DNA of 64,000 nt from Pseudomonas sp. MF4836 (GCF_002018875.1 NZ_MVOL01000001.1:558001-622000); one strand, 5' to 3'. Shown: positions 27,529-37,650, counted from the stretch's first letter. Translations and numbers: made by a program. Notes: generated by a model from the letters alone, not told the origin.

Positions 27529-30099
27529 ATGATCACGATTGATCTGGCGGCGCTTCTAGAGCGTTTACACCCCGTTTGCCGACACGCATTGGAGGAGGCG
27601 GGTAGCCTCTGCATCAGCCAGCGTGGTGCGGAGGTGACGGTGGGGCACCTGTTCTACAAACTGCTTGAGCAACCGCTGTGTGATGTTCGCCTGGTGCTGG
27701 CTGATGCCGGCCTGGATCTCGACGAGATACGCCATTCATTCGCCACCGCGTTCGCCGAGCGCGATGGTGGGTATGGCCATGCGTATCCATCATTTTCCCC
27801 GTTGTTGGTGGAGTCGTTGCAGGATGCGTGGCTGCTGAGCAGCGTAGAGCTGGCTCAGGCCGAGATTCGAAGTGGCGCCCTGTTGCTGGCGACCTTGCTG
27901 AACCCGGCGCGCTACCTCCCTCTGGCGGTGATTAAACGTCTCGAATGCGTCAATCGTGAAACCTTGCGCAAGCGATTCTCCGAACTGCTCGCCCGATCAT
28001 CCGAGGCGCCCGTCTTGACGTCGGCTGAGACAGTCGGTGCTGAACCCAATACCGGCGACAGTACGCTGCAGAAATACGGACATGACTTTACGGCACAGGC
28101 ACGCGCCGGCGGCGTTGACCCTGTCCTGTGCCGGGATGCTGAAATCGATCTGATGATCGACATTCTCTCGCGTCGCCGTAAGAACAATCCCATCGTGGTC
28201 GGCGACGCCGGTGTCGGCAAAAGCGCTGTGGTGGAAGGGCTTGCACAGCGCATCGTCGACAAGCGGGTGCCCGAGCCGTTGCAGGCGGTGCACCTTTGGG
28301 GCCTGGACCTCGGGGCGCTGCAGGCTGGGGCGTCAGTCAAGGGCGAGTTTGAAAAGCGCCTGAAGGCAGTCATCGACGAGGTCAAGCACTCCCCACACCC
28401 CATCATTCTCTTTATTGACGAGGCGCATACGCTGATCGGGGCCGGCAATGCCGCTGGGGGCAGTGATGCGGCCAACCTGCTGAAACCGGCGCTGGCTCGA
28501 GGAGAATTGCGGACGATTGCGGCCACCACCTGGTCCGAGTACAAAAAATACTTCGAGAAGGACCCAGCCCTGACACGCCGCTTCCAACTGGTGCAGTTGG
28601 ATGAGCCGAGCGTCGAGCAGGCGGTTCATATCCTGCGGGGGCTGCGGGCGGTCTATGAACAGGCGCATCAGGTCTACATTGGCGACGATGCCCTGAAAAC
28701 CGCTGCGGCGCTTTCGGCGCGCTATCTCTCGGGACGCCAGCTGCCGGACAAGGCCATCGATGTGCTGGACACCGCATGTGCGCGAGTCGCCACGGCCTTG
28801 GCTGAGCCTCCGCGACGCCTTTGCGCACTGGAAAATGAACGGCGGCAGGTCGACGCCGAGTCAGAGCAGCTGTGGCGCGATGCCCGCGCCGGACGCAAGC
28901 CCGAACTGGCCAGGCTGGAAGCACTGGATGTCACCCGGCAGCAAGTCCAACGAGACATTGAGCAACTGCAGCTTGCCTGGGAACAACAGAAGGTATTGAT
29001 CGACGAAATCGTTGCCCTGCGTGCCAGTGAACATCAGGACGACACGGCACGACTCCTGGAAGACAAGGTCGCGCTGTTGGCCGAGCTGCAACGCAATGGT
29101 GCCTTGCTCCATGCGGATGTGGGGGCCGAGCAGATTGCCCAGGTCATTGCCGATTGGACCGGGATTCCCGCAGCGACCATCAATAGCGATCAGTTTCAAC
29201 GTCTGGATCAATTGCCCGTTACCTTGCGCGAGCGGGTCAAGGGGCAGGACGCCGCAATCGAGGCCGTTCACCGGCGTCTGTTGACGGCCATGGCCGATCT
29301 GCGCCGCCCGGGTACGCCCATGGGCGCCTTTTTGCTGGTGGGGCCGAGCGGAGTGGGCAAGACCGAAACCGCGCTGGCGGTGGCGGATGCACTGTTCGGT
29401 GGCGAGCAATTCCTGACTGTCATCAACATGTCGGAATACCAGGAAAAACACACGGTCTCGCGCCTGCTTGGTGCGCCACCGGGTTACGTCGGCTACGGCG
29501 AGGGAGGCGTACTCACCGAAGCCATCCGCAAAAAGCCTTATTCGGTGGTACTGCTGGATGAAGTCGAGAAGGCCCACCCGGAAGTCCTGAATATCTTCTA
29601 CCAGGCTTTCGACAAGGGCGAGCTCGCCGATGGCGAGGGGCGGCGGATCGACTGCCAGAATATTCTGTTTTTCCTCACCTCAAACCTGGGCTTCGATCAG
29701 GATGAAGGGCCGTTGTCAGACCTCGACAGCGAGGCGTTGCGGGGTCGTCTTACACAGTTCTTCAAGCCGGCCCTGCTGGCACGGATGCAGATCGTGCCGT
29801 TCCGCTACCTGGACGAGGCGACGCTGGAGCAGATTGTCGACAGCCGATTGCAGCGCCTCCAGCAGCAGTTCAAGCAACGTTATGCCGCCCAACTGACCTT
29901 CGAACCTTGCGCCAGGACCGAGCTGCGCACGCGCTGCACACGGCATCAGAACGGCGCACGCCTGCTGGATGCCAGCATTGAAGGGGATATGTTGCCGCCG
30001 TTGTCGCTGGCGGTATTGAAGCACCTCGCCGGCGCCCAGCCTTTCCAGCGTTCGCGGGTCAGCTGGAGCGGCAGCGCTTTCGCCGCTCACCTGGAGTGA
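27529..30099 (+). CDS. clpV: T6SS sheath-recycling AAA+ ATPase ClpV (TssH)
   Basis: 856 residues. An N-terminal Clp-N domain (about 1-150) is followed by AAA1 with Walker A GDAGVGKS (225-232) and Walker B ILFIDEAHTL (about 294). A coiled middle domain (about 420-540) leads to AAA2 with Walker A GPSGVGKT (about 605-612) and LLDEVEKAHPEVLN. The C-terminal D2-small domain is complete. ClpV extracts TssC from contracted sheaths so that subunits can be reused. It starts the rightward T6SS operon and is followed 5 bp later by the sigma-54 activator gene. Confidence 0.98.
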   Translation: MITIDLAALLERLHPVCRHALEEAGSLCISQRGAEVTVGHLFYKLLEQPLCDVRLVLADAGLDLDEIRHSFATAFAERDGGYGHAYPSFSPLLVESLQDAWLLSSVELAQAEIRSGALLLATLLNPARYLPLAVIKRLECVNRETLRKRFSELLARSSEAPVLTSAETVGAEPNTGDSTLQKYGHDFTAQARAGGVDPVLCRDAEIDLMIDILSRRRKNNPIVVGDAGVGKSAVVEGLAQRIVDKRVPEPLQAVHLWGLDLGALQAGASVKGEFEKRLKAVIDEVKHSPHPIILFIDEAHTLIGAGNAAGGSDAANLLKPALARGELRTIAATTWSEYKKYFEKDPALTRRFQLVQLDEPSVEQAVHILRGLRAVYEQAHQVYIGDDALKTAAALSARYLSGRQLPDKAIDVLDTACARVATALAEPPRRLCALENERRQVDAESEQLWRDARAGRKPELARLEALDVTRQQVQRDIEQLQLAWEQQKVLIDEIVALRASEHQDDTARLLEDKVALLAELQRNGALLHADVGAEQIAQVIADWTGIPAATINSDQFQRLDQLPVTLRERVKGQDAAIEAVHRRLLTAMADLRRPGTPMGAFLLVGPSGVGKTETALAVADALFGGEQFLTVINMSEYQEKHTVSRLLGAPPGYVGYGEGGVLTEAIRKKPYSVVLLDEVEKAHPEVLNIFYQAFDKGELADGEGRRIDCQNILFFLTSNLGFDQDEGPLSDLDSEALRGRLTQFFKPALLARMQIVPFRYLDEATLEQIVDSRLQRLQQQFKQRYAAQLTFEPCARTELRTRCTRHQNGARLLDASIEGDMLPPLSLAVLKHLAGAQPFQRSRVSWSGSAFAAHLE

Positions 30100-30104
30100 T
30101 CGCA

Positions 30105-31667
30105 ATGCCCTTGAGCTCCAGGGACGCTGCGGCGCTCGCGCGCATGCTGGTTCAGGCCGAGGGCATTGCGCCCCTCGCGGCGCGCTTCCTGAAAGCAGCC
30201 TGCACCATGTCCGGAATACGCTATGGCGTCTGCTATTGGCGAGAGGCGGCTGATGACGGCATGCGGCCCATCGCGAGCCAGGCTACAGCTCTGGAACAGC
30301 TTCCGCTGCTATCGCTGCAAGAGTTGGACAACCCGCTGGTCTACTGCCTGAGGAGCGGTAAGGCTCGTCATATCAGCCAACTCGACACGCTGATCGGTGT
30401 AGGGCGAGGGTACGAGGAACTCGGTGAGCGGCTGGCGGGCAGCGACGCCTGGCAGGTGTTGCCGCTGTTCGACGCGCAGCGCAAACCTGCTGCGGTGGTG
30501 CTGCTGGCGGGGACAGGGGAGGCTCTTCAGGCGTGGCTGGATGACCCAGCCTGGCAGGAGTTGTGGAAACTCTACGACGCTGTGCTGAGCGGGCTCCTGA
30601 ACAGGAGTGGCGCGGACGAGTTGGCGTTGACCCAGCAGGCCGTTCTGCAGCAGCAGGATGAAGAGCGCGGGCGCCGGCGGCTGCTGTCCGCCGGCTTCAT
30701 CGGAGCAGGGGCAGCAGCGCGGCGAGTGCGCGAAGAAATGCTGCGCCAGGCAGGCTCTTCGCTGTCGCTGCTGGTCACTGGCGAAACCGGAGCCGGCAAG
30801 GACCATGCGGCCTGGCTTATTCATCAGGCGTCATCGCGCAAGGGCAAGTTTGTGCCGGTGAACTGTGCGGCGATCCCCAGGGAACTCATCGAGGCTGAGC
30901 TGTTCGGTGCCACCCGCGGAGCCTACACCGGTGCCACCCAGGCCCGCACAGGCCTGGTCGCGGAAGCCGATAAGGGCACGCTGTTCCTCGACGAAATTGG
31001 CGACATGCCGCTGCCTCTACAGGGCACGCTGCTGCGTCTGCTCAATGAAAAGAAATTTCGCCCCGTGGGCGCCACCCGTGAACAGTCCTCGGACTTTCGC
31101 CTGATCTGCGCCACCCACCGGCCCTTGCCGGAACGGGTGCGCGATGGCTTGTTTCGTGAAGACCTGTATTTCCGCATCCGCCAGTTGGTGTTGCACATCC
31201 CGCCGTTGCGCGAGCGCATTGAAGACGTGCCGGCGCTGGTGTCGCACATCCTGCTGGAGCACAACCGGGAGCAGCCCGGCCGGGTAGCGGGCATCTCCGA
31301 CAATGCCCTCGCGAGCCTGCAGCGCTACGGCTTCCCGGGGAACGTCCGGGAGTTGCGCAGCCTGGTGCTCGCGGCTGCAGAGCGCACTCCCCGAGGCAAG
31401 CGCATCCAGACCAATCAATTGGTCGAGCTCGAGAGCAACGGACAACGGCCCGCAGCGGAGCGCGATGCACAGGCGGTGCTGCAGCATTTATGGCAGACCG
31501 ACAATCTGCCCGCCGCCCTGGCAACGTTCGAACGTCTGCTGCTGGACGACCGTCTGCGCCAGGCTGCCGGATCGCGCCGGCTGGCGGCGATCAGCCTGGG
31601 CATTCCCAAACGCACCCTGGCGCGCAAATGCCTGGATCTGAATCTGAATGGAGAAGAGTCACGATGA
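30105..31667 (+). CDS. vasH: Sigma-54-dependent transcriptional activator of the T6SS (VasH/Sfa-like)
   Basis: 520 residues from the ATG at 30105 (GGAG eight bases upstream, inside the clpV end). The N-terminal about 190 residues form a GAF-like sensory region. The AAA+ domain has Walker A GETGAGKD (about 226-233) and the sigma-54 contact loop in the variant form GAYTGA instead of GAFTGA (about 272), followed by LFLDEIGDMPLPLQ. The C-terminal Fis-type helix-turn-helix contains RRLAAISLGIPKRTLARK. VasH activates hcp operons in V. cholerae. Here the only convincing sigma-54 promoter found is upstream of hcp at 46684-46698. Overlaps vasI by ATGA. Confidence 0.94.
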   Translation: MPLSSRDAAALARMLVQAEGIAPLAARFLKAACTMSGIRYGVCYWREAADDGMRPIASQATALEQLPLLSLQELDNPLVYCLRSGKARHISQLDTLIGVGRGYEELGERLAGSDAWQVLPLFDAQRKPAAVVLLAGTGEALQAWLDDPAWQELWKLYDAVLSGLLNRSGADELALTQQAVLQQQDEERGRRRLLSAGFIGAGAAARRVREEMLRQAGSSLSLLVTGETGAGKDHAAWLIHQASSRKGKFVPVNCAAIPRELIEAELFGATRGAYTGATQARTGLVAEADKGTLFLDEIGDMPLPLQGTLLRLLNEKKFRPVGATREQSSDFRLICATHRPLPERVRDGLFREDLYFRIRQLVLHIPPLRERIEDVPALVSHILLEHNREQPGRVAGISDNALASLQRYGFPGNVRELRSLVLAAAERTPRGKRIQTNQLVELESNGQRPAAERDAQAVLQHLWQTDNLPAALATFERLLLDDRLRQAAGSRRLAAISLGIPKRTLARKCLDLNLNGEESR

Positions 31668-32350
31668 GAACTTGTGGGGCATTGCTCCTGGTAGTCACGG
31701 CCTTGGTGGGATGCGGTGCGGGAAAGGAGGTAGTGGCTGCGGCCCGCGATTGCACCACCATCGTTTCGGCGCTCGAGCGTCTCGGGTGTTTCGATGCCGC
31801 AGCGGGAACACCGCCGACTTCTGTAGCGGCTGCAGCGACCCCGATCCCGGCCGTCGAGCAACCTGCATCGGTGGTTGTGCCGGACGTCGTTTCTCTGGTG
31901 CAACGCAACGAGTCTCGGCGCAAGGCCGAGCAAACCGGGTTGTTGCTGCTGCGCGTCGAAGATGCGCTGCCGGGGCAAACCAAGGTCGTGATTTCAGCCC
32001 CCGCGCTGGGTGGCACCGAGCCTCGGCTGAAGCTGGCGATAAGCTGCCTGCAGAACATCTCCCGCTTGCAGTTGCTCAGCGCGCAACCGCTTGACGTCAA
32101 CCGGGTCAGCATTCGAATGCTGCTGGACGGACGGCCGATTTCTGCGAGCCGCCCGTGGCAGGTGGTGGAGGATGGCACGGTCACGGATGCCGGTCGCGGT
32201 CTGGTGGCCATCGAACAGCTCCGCCATTTGACCCGTCCCGCCCAGGAGCTACGCCTGGAAAGTGACCATGGGCCCTTCGATGGGTTGGCGTTCGACGTCT
32301 CTGCGCTGCACGAGATGATCGGGAAACAACGTGAGGCCTGCCGTTGGTGA
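31664..32350 (+). CDS. vasI: VasI-like T6SS-associated lipoprotein
   Basis: 228 residues from the ATG at 31664, which overlaps the activator's stop. A lipoprotein signal (LLLVVTALVGCG) is followed by RDCTTIVSALERLGCFD, a common start of VasI-type proteins, an Ala/Pro linker, and a beta-rich C-terminal domain (LKLAISCLQNISRLQLL, SIRMLLDGRPI). The position between vasH and tssA matches VasI in V. cholerae. Its role in secretion is not well defined. Periplasmic or outer-membrane location is inferred from the lipobox. Confidence 0.85.
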   Translation: MRTCGALLLVVTALVGCGAGKEVVAAARDCTTIVSALERLGCFDAAAGTPPTSVAAAATPIPAVEQPASVVVPDVVSLVQRNESRRKAEQTGLLLLRVEDALPGQTKVVISAPALGGTEPRLKLAISCLQNISRLQLLSAQPLDVNRVSIRMLLDGRPISASRPWQVVEDGTVTDAGRGLVAIEQLRHLTRPAQELRLESDHGPFDGLAFDVSALHEMIGKQREACRW

Positions 32351-33777
32351 ACAATCAGCCTGCGCTGGACCTCGACACCGTTCTGGCCCCGATAACCGCC
32401 CTGCGGCCGGCCGGCGACTTCGATGAGGAAGACAACGCCTACCAGGGCATCGATACCGAGATGATGAAGCTCGGCGGGTTGCAGGAAGCGAGCATCAGCT
32501 GGCGCTATGTGGATGACGCTTCACGTCAGTATCTCCAGGCCCATTGCAAGCATTTGCGCATCGCCGCGCACCTGGCGACAGCGCGCATGCGCATCGGTGG
32601 CTGGCGCGGCTGGGCTGAGGCTGCGGCACTGCTGGCCGGCATGCTCAGCCAGTACTGGGACAGCAGCTACCCCAAGCCCGGTGCCTCGGGCCTGACCGCC
32701 AAGCGACGCTTGATGGCGCAACAGCTTGAGCGCCTGGGCGAAGCCTTGGCAAAACTCGATGAAAAGGGCTTTGCCGAGGAGTACTACAAGGCGGGTCAGC
32801 AGGCGTTGGACACACTGCAAGCCAGCGTTGGTCAAACCCGGCTCGATTCGTCTGTCCTGACCCGGCTGGAAGGCCTGCTCCGGCAGAGGGCGGAGACCAC
32901 GCGGGCGCCCGAGTTGGCGCAGGCGCAACTGGAATTGTCCCCACGCACGACGGCGGTCACCGAGGCCTTCTTCACGCCCTTTGCCCCGGACCCGGGCAAC
33001 GAACGTGAAACGCGGCGTTCGCTGCTCAGCCTGGCCGATCTCATCAACCAACAGGATGCCTACGATCCGACGGGCTATCTGCTGCGCCGTTTTGCCCTGT
33101 GGGCGCACTTGAGCGCGACGCCAACGACTCGCAAGGACACCCTGCGTACGGAGCTGATGGCCGTGCCTGCTGAGACTGCCGACGGCTACTGGGAGGCGCT
33201 CAAGGCCAATATGGTTGACCCCGTGATGCTGCTGCGCCTCGAAAAAAGCGTCACCTCTTCTCCCTACTGGTTGCGCGGCAGCTACCTGGCGGCCGGTATG
33301 GCCCGTCGCCTTGAGATGCAGAACGTGGCCGAAGCCATCAGGCAGGCCACCGAGCGTTTTTTGGCGAAGTTACCGGCCCTGACCCAGTTGCAGTTTGCCG
33401 ACGGCCGTCCGTTCGTGGATGGCGAGACGCAGGCCTGGGTCAGTGGGGCCGACGCCCCAGCTGCGAAGCCTGGCGCCGGGCAGCAATACCCCGCGCTGCG
33501 CGATGAACTGCGCCATGCGCTGGAGACCTCTGGGGTGGAATCCATGCTTCAGCGGCTTGAGGCGATCCAGCACACGTCGACAGACCCTCGCCATGGCTGC
33601 CATGTCATGACCATTACCGCCGAACTGCTGGGCGAGCGCGGGCTGGCCTGGCTCGCGGACGGCCTGTATGCGCGTGCGCATCAGCTGATGCAGGGCGTGT
33701 CGGCATCGGAGTGGGAACCGGATCTTTTTCAGCAGCTTCAACAGCATCTGCACTTAGCAACGGAACGCAAGAATTAG
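32347..33777 (+). CDS. tssA: T6SS assembly protein TssA (VasJ type)
   Basis: 476 residues, starting at the GTG at 32347, which overlaps the vasI stop (GTGA) and has GAGG about ten bases upstream. The N-terminal ImpA domain is visible (ALDLDTVLAPITALRPAGDF, RIAAHLATARMRIGGWRGWAEAAALLAGMLSQYWDSSYPKP in shortened form). The C-terminal half is the VasJ-like domain (LLRRFALWAHLSATPTTR, ARAHQLMQGVSASEWEPDLF). TssA proteins prime or coordinate tube and sheath polymerisation. Its place before tssM repeats the vas order. Confidence 0.94.
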   Translation: MNNQPALDLDTVLAPITALRPAGDFDEEDNAYQGIDTEMMKLGGLQEASISWRYVDDASRQYLQAHCKHLRIAAHLATARMRIGGWRGWAEAAALLAGMLSQYWDSSYPKPGASGLTAKRRLMAQQLERLGEALAKLDEKGFAEEYYKAGQQALDTLQASVGQTRLDSSVLTRLEGLLRQRAETTRAPELAQAQLELSPRTTAVTEAFFTPFAPDPGNERETRRSLLSLADLINQQDAYDPTGYLLRRFALWAHLSATPTTRKDTLRTELMAVPAETADGYWEALKANMVDPVMLLRLEKSVTSSPYWLRGSYLAAGMARRLEMQNVAEAIRQATERFLAKLPALTQLQFADGRPFVDGETQAWVSGADAPAAKPGAGQQYPALRDELRHALETSGVESMLQRLEAIQHTSTDPRHGCHVMTITAELLGERGLAWLADGLYARAHQLMQGVSASEWEPDLFQQLQQHLHLATERKN

Positions 33778-33787
33778 GAGCAATCTC

Positions 33788-36700
33788 ATGTTTAATATCT
33801 GGTCGAACCTGAAGCGCTATGGCCGGCCTCTCCTGGGCATGGCCAAGCAGGGCATGCCGCTGGCATTGCTGCTGATTCTGGTACTGGCCCTGGCGGGCAT
33901 CTGGTGGCTGGGGCCGCAATGGACCTGGGGCGAGCATCAGCCCCTGGCCGGTCTCGCCGCGCGCGTCCTCGCGACCCTGGTGCTGCTGGTTCTTCCCTTG
34001 TTGGTCTGGGTGAGCCGCCTGCGTCAACGCAATCGGACGCTGGAGGCCGACAGCCACCAGGAACAGGCGCTGCAATTGGACCCCTGTCTACGCTATGTGC
34101 AGGCCCAGGAACGCGACCTGGACAACAGCTTGAGCATCCTCCAGGCCAATCTAAAGGGGCGCAACGCCCTCTACCAACTGCCCTGGTATCTGGTGCTGGG
34201 CCAGGAAAACGCCGGCAAGACCAGTTTCGTCAACCGCTCCAGCCAGAGCTTTTCATTGACGGGAGAGGTCAAGGCGAGCAGCCGGCGGATGCAGGAAGAC
34301 CCCGACAGGATCTACCGCATTGATTGGTGGATCGGCGACCAGGGCGTACTTATCGATCCGCCCGGCGAACTGATCAGCCAGCCGCGTATGGCGGCGCCAG
34401 CGGATTCGGATCAACCCGGCGAGGAGGGCGATCACCAAGCCGCTGCGCAACCAGCTGCTGCGTCGGTGCTGCCGGAAGATATCCATCCGCGGCTGTGGGA
34501 CGGCTTTGTCGCCTGGCTGGGGCGCAACCGCAGCCGGCGCCCGCTTAATGGTGTGGTCCTGATCGTCAGTCTGGTGACCTTGCTCAACCAGCAGCCCAGC
34601 GACCGCAAGGCGCTGGCCTCGTTGCTGCGTGCACGGCTGGTGGAGCTCAGTCGACAACTGGGGACTCGTCCGCCGTTGTATGTGGTGCTGAGCAAGTTCG
34701 ACTTGCTCGAAGGTTTCGAGCCGCTCTTCGCGCGGCTGCCGAAATCCGTTCGCGAAGACATCTTCGGCTTCACGTTCACCCTCGATTCGCTGCAGAACTA
34801 TGACGCCTGGCTCGATGAGCTCGGCGCGCGCTACGACGAGTTCCTCAAGCGCCTGAACGAGCAGGTCTTCGATGCCCTGGCCGACGTCAGCGAACTCGCG
34901 CAACGGGAGGCGCTCTATTCCCTGGTCCGGCAACTGACGGGCATGCGCCCATTGTTGCTGGAGTTCTTGAGCGACATCCTGGGCAGCGATCGCTACATGA
35001 CCCCGGCGTTGCCGCGCGGGGTCTTCCTGTCCTCGGTCTATCAGCAGGGTGTGTTGACCAACGCCTTTGTCGCGTCTGCCTCGCAGAACTACGACATCCG
35101 CGAGCCGGTGCCGAACATGCACCCCAGCGGGCGAGCCATGGTCTACTTCGCCCAGCAGTTGTTCCAGCGTGTCATCTACCCCGAATCAGGCCTTGCGGGA
35201 GACAACCCGCGGGTCCTCGCCGACAAAAAACGCGCCCTGGCCGTGCGCTTCGGTGTTGCCTCCCTGGGCTGCAGTGTCCTGATTGGCGCTTGGTACCACT
35301 ACTATTCGGTGAACCGCGACAAGGCGATGAATGTGCTTGAGCGCAGTCGTGCCTACAGCACCCACACCATCGACGGCAAACTGGATCCCACCGGACGCAA
35401 CCTGTTGCAACCGTTGGATCAGATCAGCAATGCGGTGGCCGTCTATGGCGACTACCGCGATGCCTGGCCGGTGCTCGCAGACCTGGGCCTGTACCAGGGC
35501 CGGAAAATCGGTCCCAAGGTGGACCAGGCCTACCTCACGTTGCTGTCGCAACGTTTCCTGCCCGCATTGGCCAGTGGTGTCATGGAGCAACTCGACGGCC
35601 CGGCCGTGGACGGTGATGGGCAACTGGCTGCCCTGCGGGTTTACCGGATGATCGAGGATCGAGCCAATCGGCGCTCGCCCGTAGTCGAGCGCTGGATGGA
35701 CGAGCATTGGGTGCGGGCATTTCCAGGTGAGGACCAAGTGCAGCGCGCGCTGATGCGTCACTTGGACTATGCGATGAAATACGCCGATACCCAGCTGCCC
35801 CAGTATCAGGAACGGGTCTCCGTGGTGCAGCGCGAGCTGCGGCAGATCCCGCTGCCGCAGCGGGTGTACATGACCATGCGCCGCCAGGCCGGGGAAACCC
35901 TGCGCGCGCCGCTGGATTTGCGCAACGAAATCGGCCCGGCATTCGATGTGGTCTACAAACCCGATACAGTCGGCAGGGGCAAGGAAGGACAAGCCACCGC
36001 TGATGGCCGTATCGACGCGTTGCTCACGGCCAAGGGCTACCGCAGCTACTTCGCCCCCCACAGCGAGGACCTCACCGAGCTGGCAATGATCGATCAATGG
36101 GCCCTGGGCGAGCGTCGCAATATCGATTATTCCGACGCCGACAAGCGTGCGCTGGCCGATCGAATCCGGGCCATCTACAGCCGTGACTACATCGACACCT
36201 GGCAACAGAATCTGAATCAACTGGAGGTGCGCGATTTTCAGGACATTGCCGAGGCGGTCAACGTACTGGCCAGCGTCACCAGCCCGGCCGCGCCCCTGCG
36301 CCGCCTAGTGGAAACCGTGCGTGACAACAGCGAACTGGGTACCCGCGTCTTGAGCGCAGTGACGTCCGACGAAGAGGCTGCCTCCGGCCAAGCCATGGCG
36401 GTGGCAGACAAGCTCGCGGGCGACACAACGCAGGCGCAAGCCACGCCCATCATCGGCATTGCCCGGGCATTCGCGCCCATGAGCCAATTATTGGATGCCA
36501 AGGGCGAGCGTCCGTCCTACCTCGACGAGACCATGCAAGCCATCGGCAGCGTGCAAGACAAGGTGCGAACCGTCCACGACGGCCCAGACCGCGGCAAGGC
36601 GGCGCTGGCGGTGGTGCTGGAGCGCTTCGGCCTGAAAGGCCCCGACCCCATCAGCAACCTGCAGCGCATCGCTGCCGGCCTGCCCGAACCGCTGAACCGC

Positions 36701-37531
36701 CAGGTAGGCAAACTGGCTGATGAATCATCGCGGGTCATCCTGGTGGAGGCGCTGCGGGAACTGGAGCGCCGTTGGGAGACGGACGTCTATCGCTTCTACC
36801 GTGAACGCCTGGCCAGCCGTTACCCCTTTAGCCCGGCCAGCCGCGAGGAAGTGGCGCTGGATGACTTCACTGCGTTCTTCGGTCCGCAGGGACGCCTGCA
36901 GCAATTTCGCGAGAAGTACCTCAACCTGTTTATCGAGGACAATCTGGAGGCCCTGTATTCCGAGCGCCTGGGTGGCTACCTGGTGCGCACCGACGTACTG
37001 ACCCAACTGGAAGCAGCCGAAAAAATCCGCGATGCCTTCTTCAACAGCCGTGGCACCTTGGGTGTGCAGTTCTACGTCGAACCACTGGGCATGGCGCCGA
37101 ACAAACGCAGCAGTTCCTTCAGCGTGGAAGGGCAGTTGGTCTCCTACAACCACGGCCCCACCACCAGCACGGCGCTGATCTGGCCAAACACCCTGGCCCC
37201 CAGCAACGAGAGCCGCATGACGCTGGTCAACGCCGGCGGCAGCAGCAGCGGCCTGGTTTACCGTGGTCCCTGGTCGCTCTATCGCCTGCTGAGCCAGGCC
37301 CGCCTGCACGGCGCCACCAGCACCAGCGTCGACATCAGCTTCGCCGCACCGGATGGCGGCATGCGCTACCGCATCAGCACGGAGAAGGCGAACAACCCGT
37401 TTACCCAGCCACTATTCAAAGGCTTCTCCCTGCCGCAAACGCTGCTGCAGGATGGGCTGCGCAAGAGTGCGGAGAGCGGGCTACCGCCAGAGCCGCTCTC
37501 AGGTAAAGGCGGCGAAGCAGGCGCCGCATAA
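33788..37531 (+). CDS. tssM: T6SS inner-membrane complex protein TssM (IcmF family)
   Basis: 1247 residues. Two N-terminal transmembrane segments (LALLLILVLALAGIWWLG and VLATLVLLVLPLLVWV) precede a cytoplasmic NTPase-like domain with a Walker A, GQENAGKT (about 137-144). A third membrane segment lies near residue 485-505 (GVASLGCSVLIGAWYHYYSV), and the large remaining C-terminal part is periplasmic, ending in the domain that binds TssJ. It is the last gene of the clpV operon, starting 10 bp after tssA. Full length with no lesion. Confidence 0.97.
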   Translation: MFNIWSNLKRYGRPLLGMAKQGMPLALLLILVLALAGIWWLGPQWTWGEHQPLAGLAARVLATLVLLVLPLLVWVSRLRQRNRTLEADSHQEQALQLDPCLRYVQAQERDLDNSLSILQANLKGRNALYQLPWYLVLGQENAGKTSFVNRSSQSFSLTGEVKASSRRMQEDPDRIYRIDWWIGDQGVLIDPPGELISQPRMAAPADSDQPGEEGDHQAAAQPAAASVLPEDIHPRLWDGFVAWLGRNRSRRPLNGVVLIVSLVTLLNQQPSDRKALASLLRARLVELSRQLGTRPPLYVVLSKFDLLEGFEPLFARLPKSVREDIFGFTFTLDSLQNYDAWLDELGARYDEFLKRLNEQVFDALADVSELAQREALYSLVRQLTGMRPLLLEFLSDILGSDRYMTPALPRGVFLSSVYQQGVLTNAFVASASQNYDIREPVPNMHPSGRAMVYFAQQLFQRVIYPESGLAGDNPRVLADKKRALAVRFGVASLGCSVLIGAWYHYYSVNRDKAMNVLERSRAYSTHTIDGKLDPTGRNLLQPLDQISNAVAVYGDYRDAWPVLADLGLYQGRKIGPKVDQAYLTLLSQRFLPALASGVMEQLDGPAVDGDGQLAALRVYRMIEDRANRRSPVVERWMDEHWVRAFPGEDQVQRALMRHLDYAMKYADTQLPQYQERVSVVQRELRQIPLPQRVYMTMRRQAGETLRAPLDLRNEIGPAFDVVYKPDTVGRGKEGQATADGRIDALLTAKGYRSYFAPHSEDLTELAMIDQWALGERRNIDYSDADKRALADRIRAIYSRDYIDTWQQNLNQLEVRDFQDIAEAVNVLASVTSPAAPLRRLVETVRDNSELGTRVLSAVTSDEEAASGQAMAVADKLAGDTTQAQATPIIGIARAFAPMSQLLDAKGERPSYLDETMQAIGSVQDKVRTVHDGPDRGKAALAVVLERFGLKGPDPISNLQRIAAGLPEPLNRQVGKLADESSRVILVEALRELERRWETDVYRFYRERLASRYPFSPASREEVALDDFTAFFGPQGRLQQFREKYLNLFIEDNLEALYSERLGGYLVRTDVLTQLEAAEKIRDAFFNSRGTLGVQFYVEPLGMAPNKRSSSFSVEGQLVSYNHGPTTSTALIWPNTLAPSNESRMTLVNAGGSSSGLVYRGPWSLYRLLSQARLHGATSTSVDISFAAPDGGMRYRISTEKANNPFTQPLFKGFSLPQTLLQDGLRKSAESGLPPEPLSGKGGEAGAA

Positions 37532-37558
37532 AAGCGACAGGCAGCAGGGTAGAAATAA

Positions 37559-37590
37559 CCAGGTGCGTACGACCCAACAGGCGCACCTGG
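37559..37590. repeat. Inverted repeat after tssM (9-bp perfect arms)
   Basis: CCAGGTGCG and CGCACCTGG are separated by 14 bases, starting 28 bp after the tssM stop. It can fold into a stable hairpin but is not followed by a T-run, so a classical intrinsic terminator is uncertain. The distance from tssM fits a transcript end or a processing element. Confidence 0.5.
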
Positions 37591-37620
37591 GACGAGAGAT
37601 TCGAGTCAGATAGCACGAGT

Positions 37621-37650
37621 ATGGCGTCCGGTTACTACACCGGTCGCCAT
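37621..37650. terminator. Strong hairpin between convergent genes, possible bidirectional terminator
   Basis: ATGGCGTCCGGT and ACCGGTCGCCAT form a 12-bp stem with one mismatch around the 6-base loop TACTAC. It sits between the convergent tssM and the orphan gene ending at 37887. No clean T-run follows on either strand, so the terminator role is inferred from position and stem strength. Confidence 0.4.
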
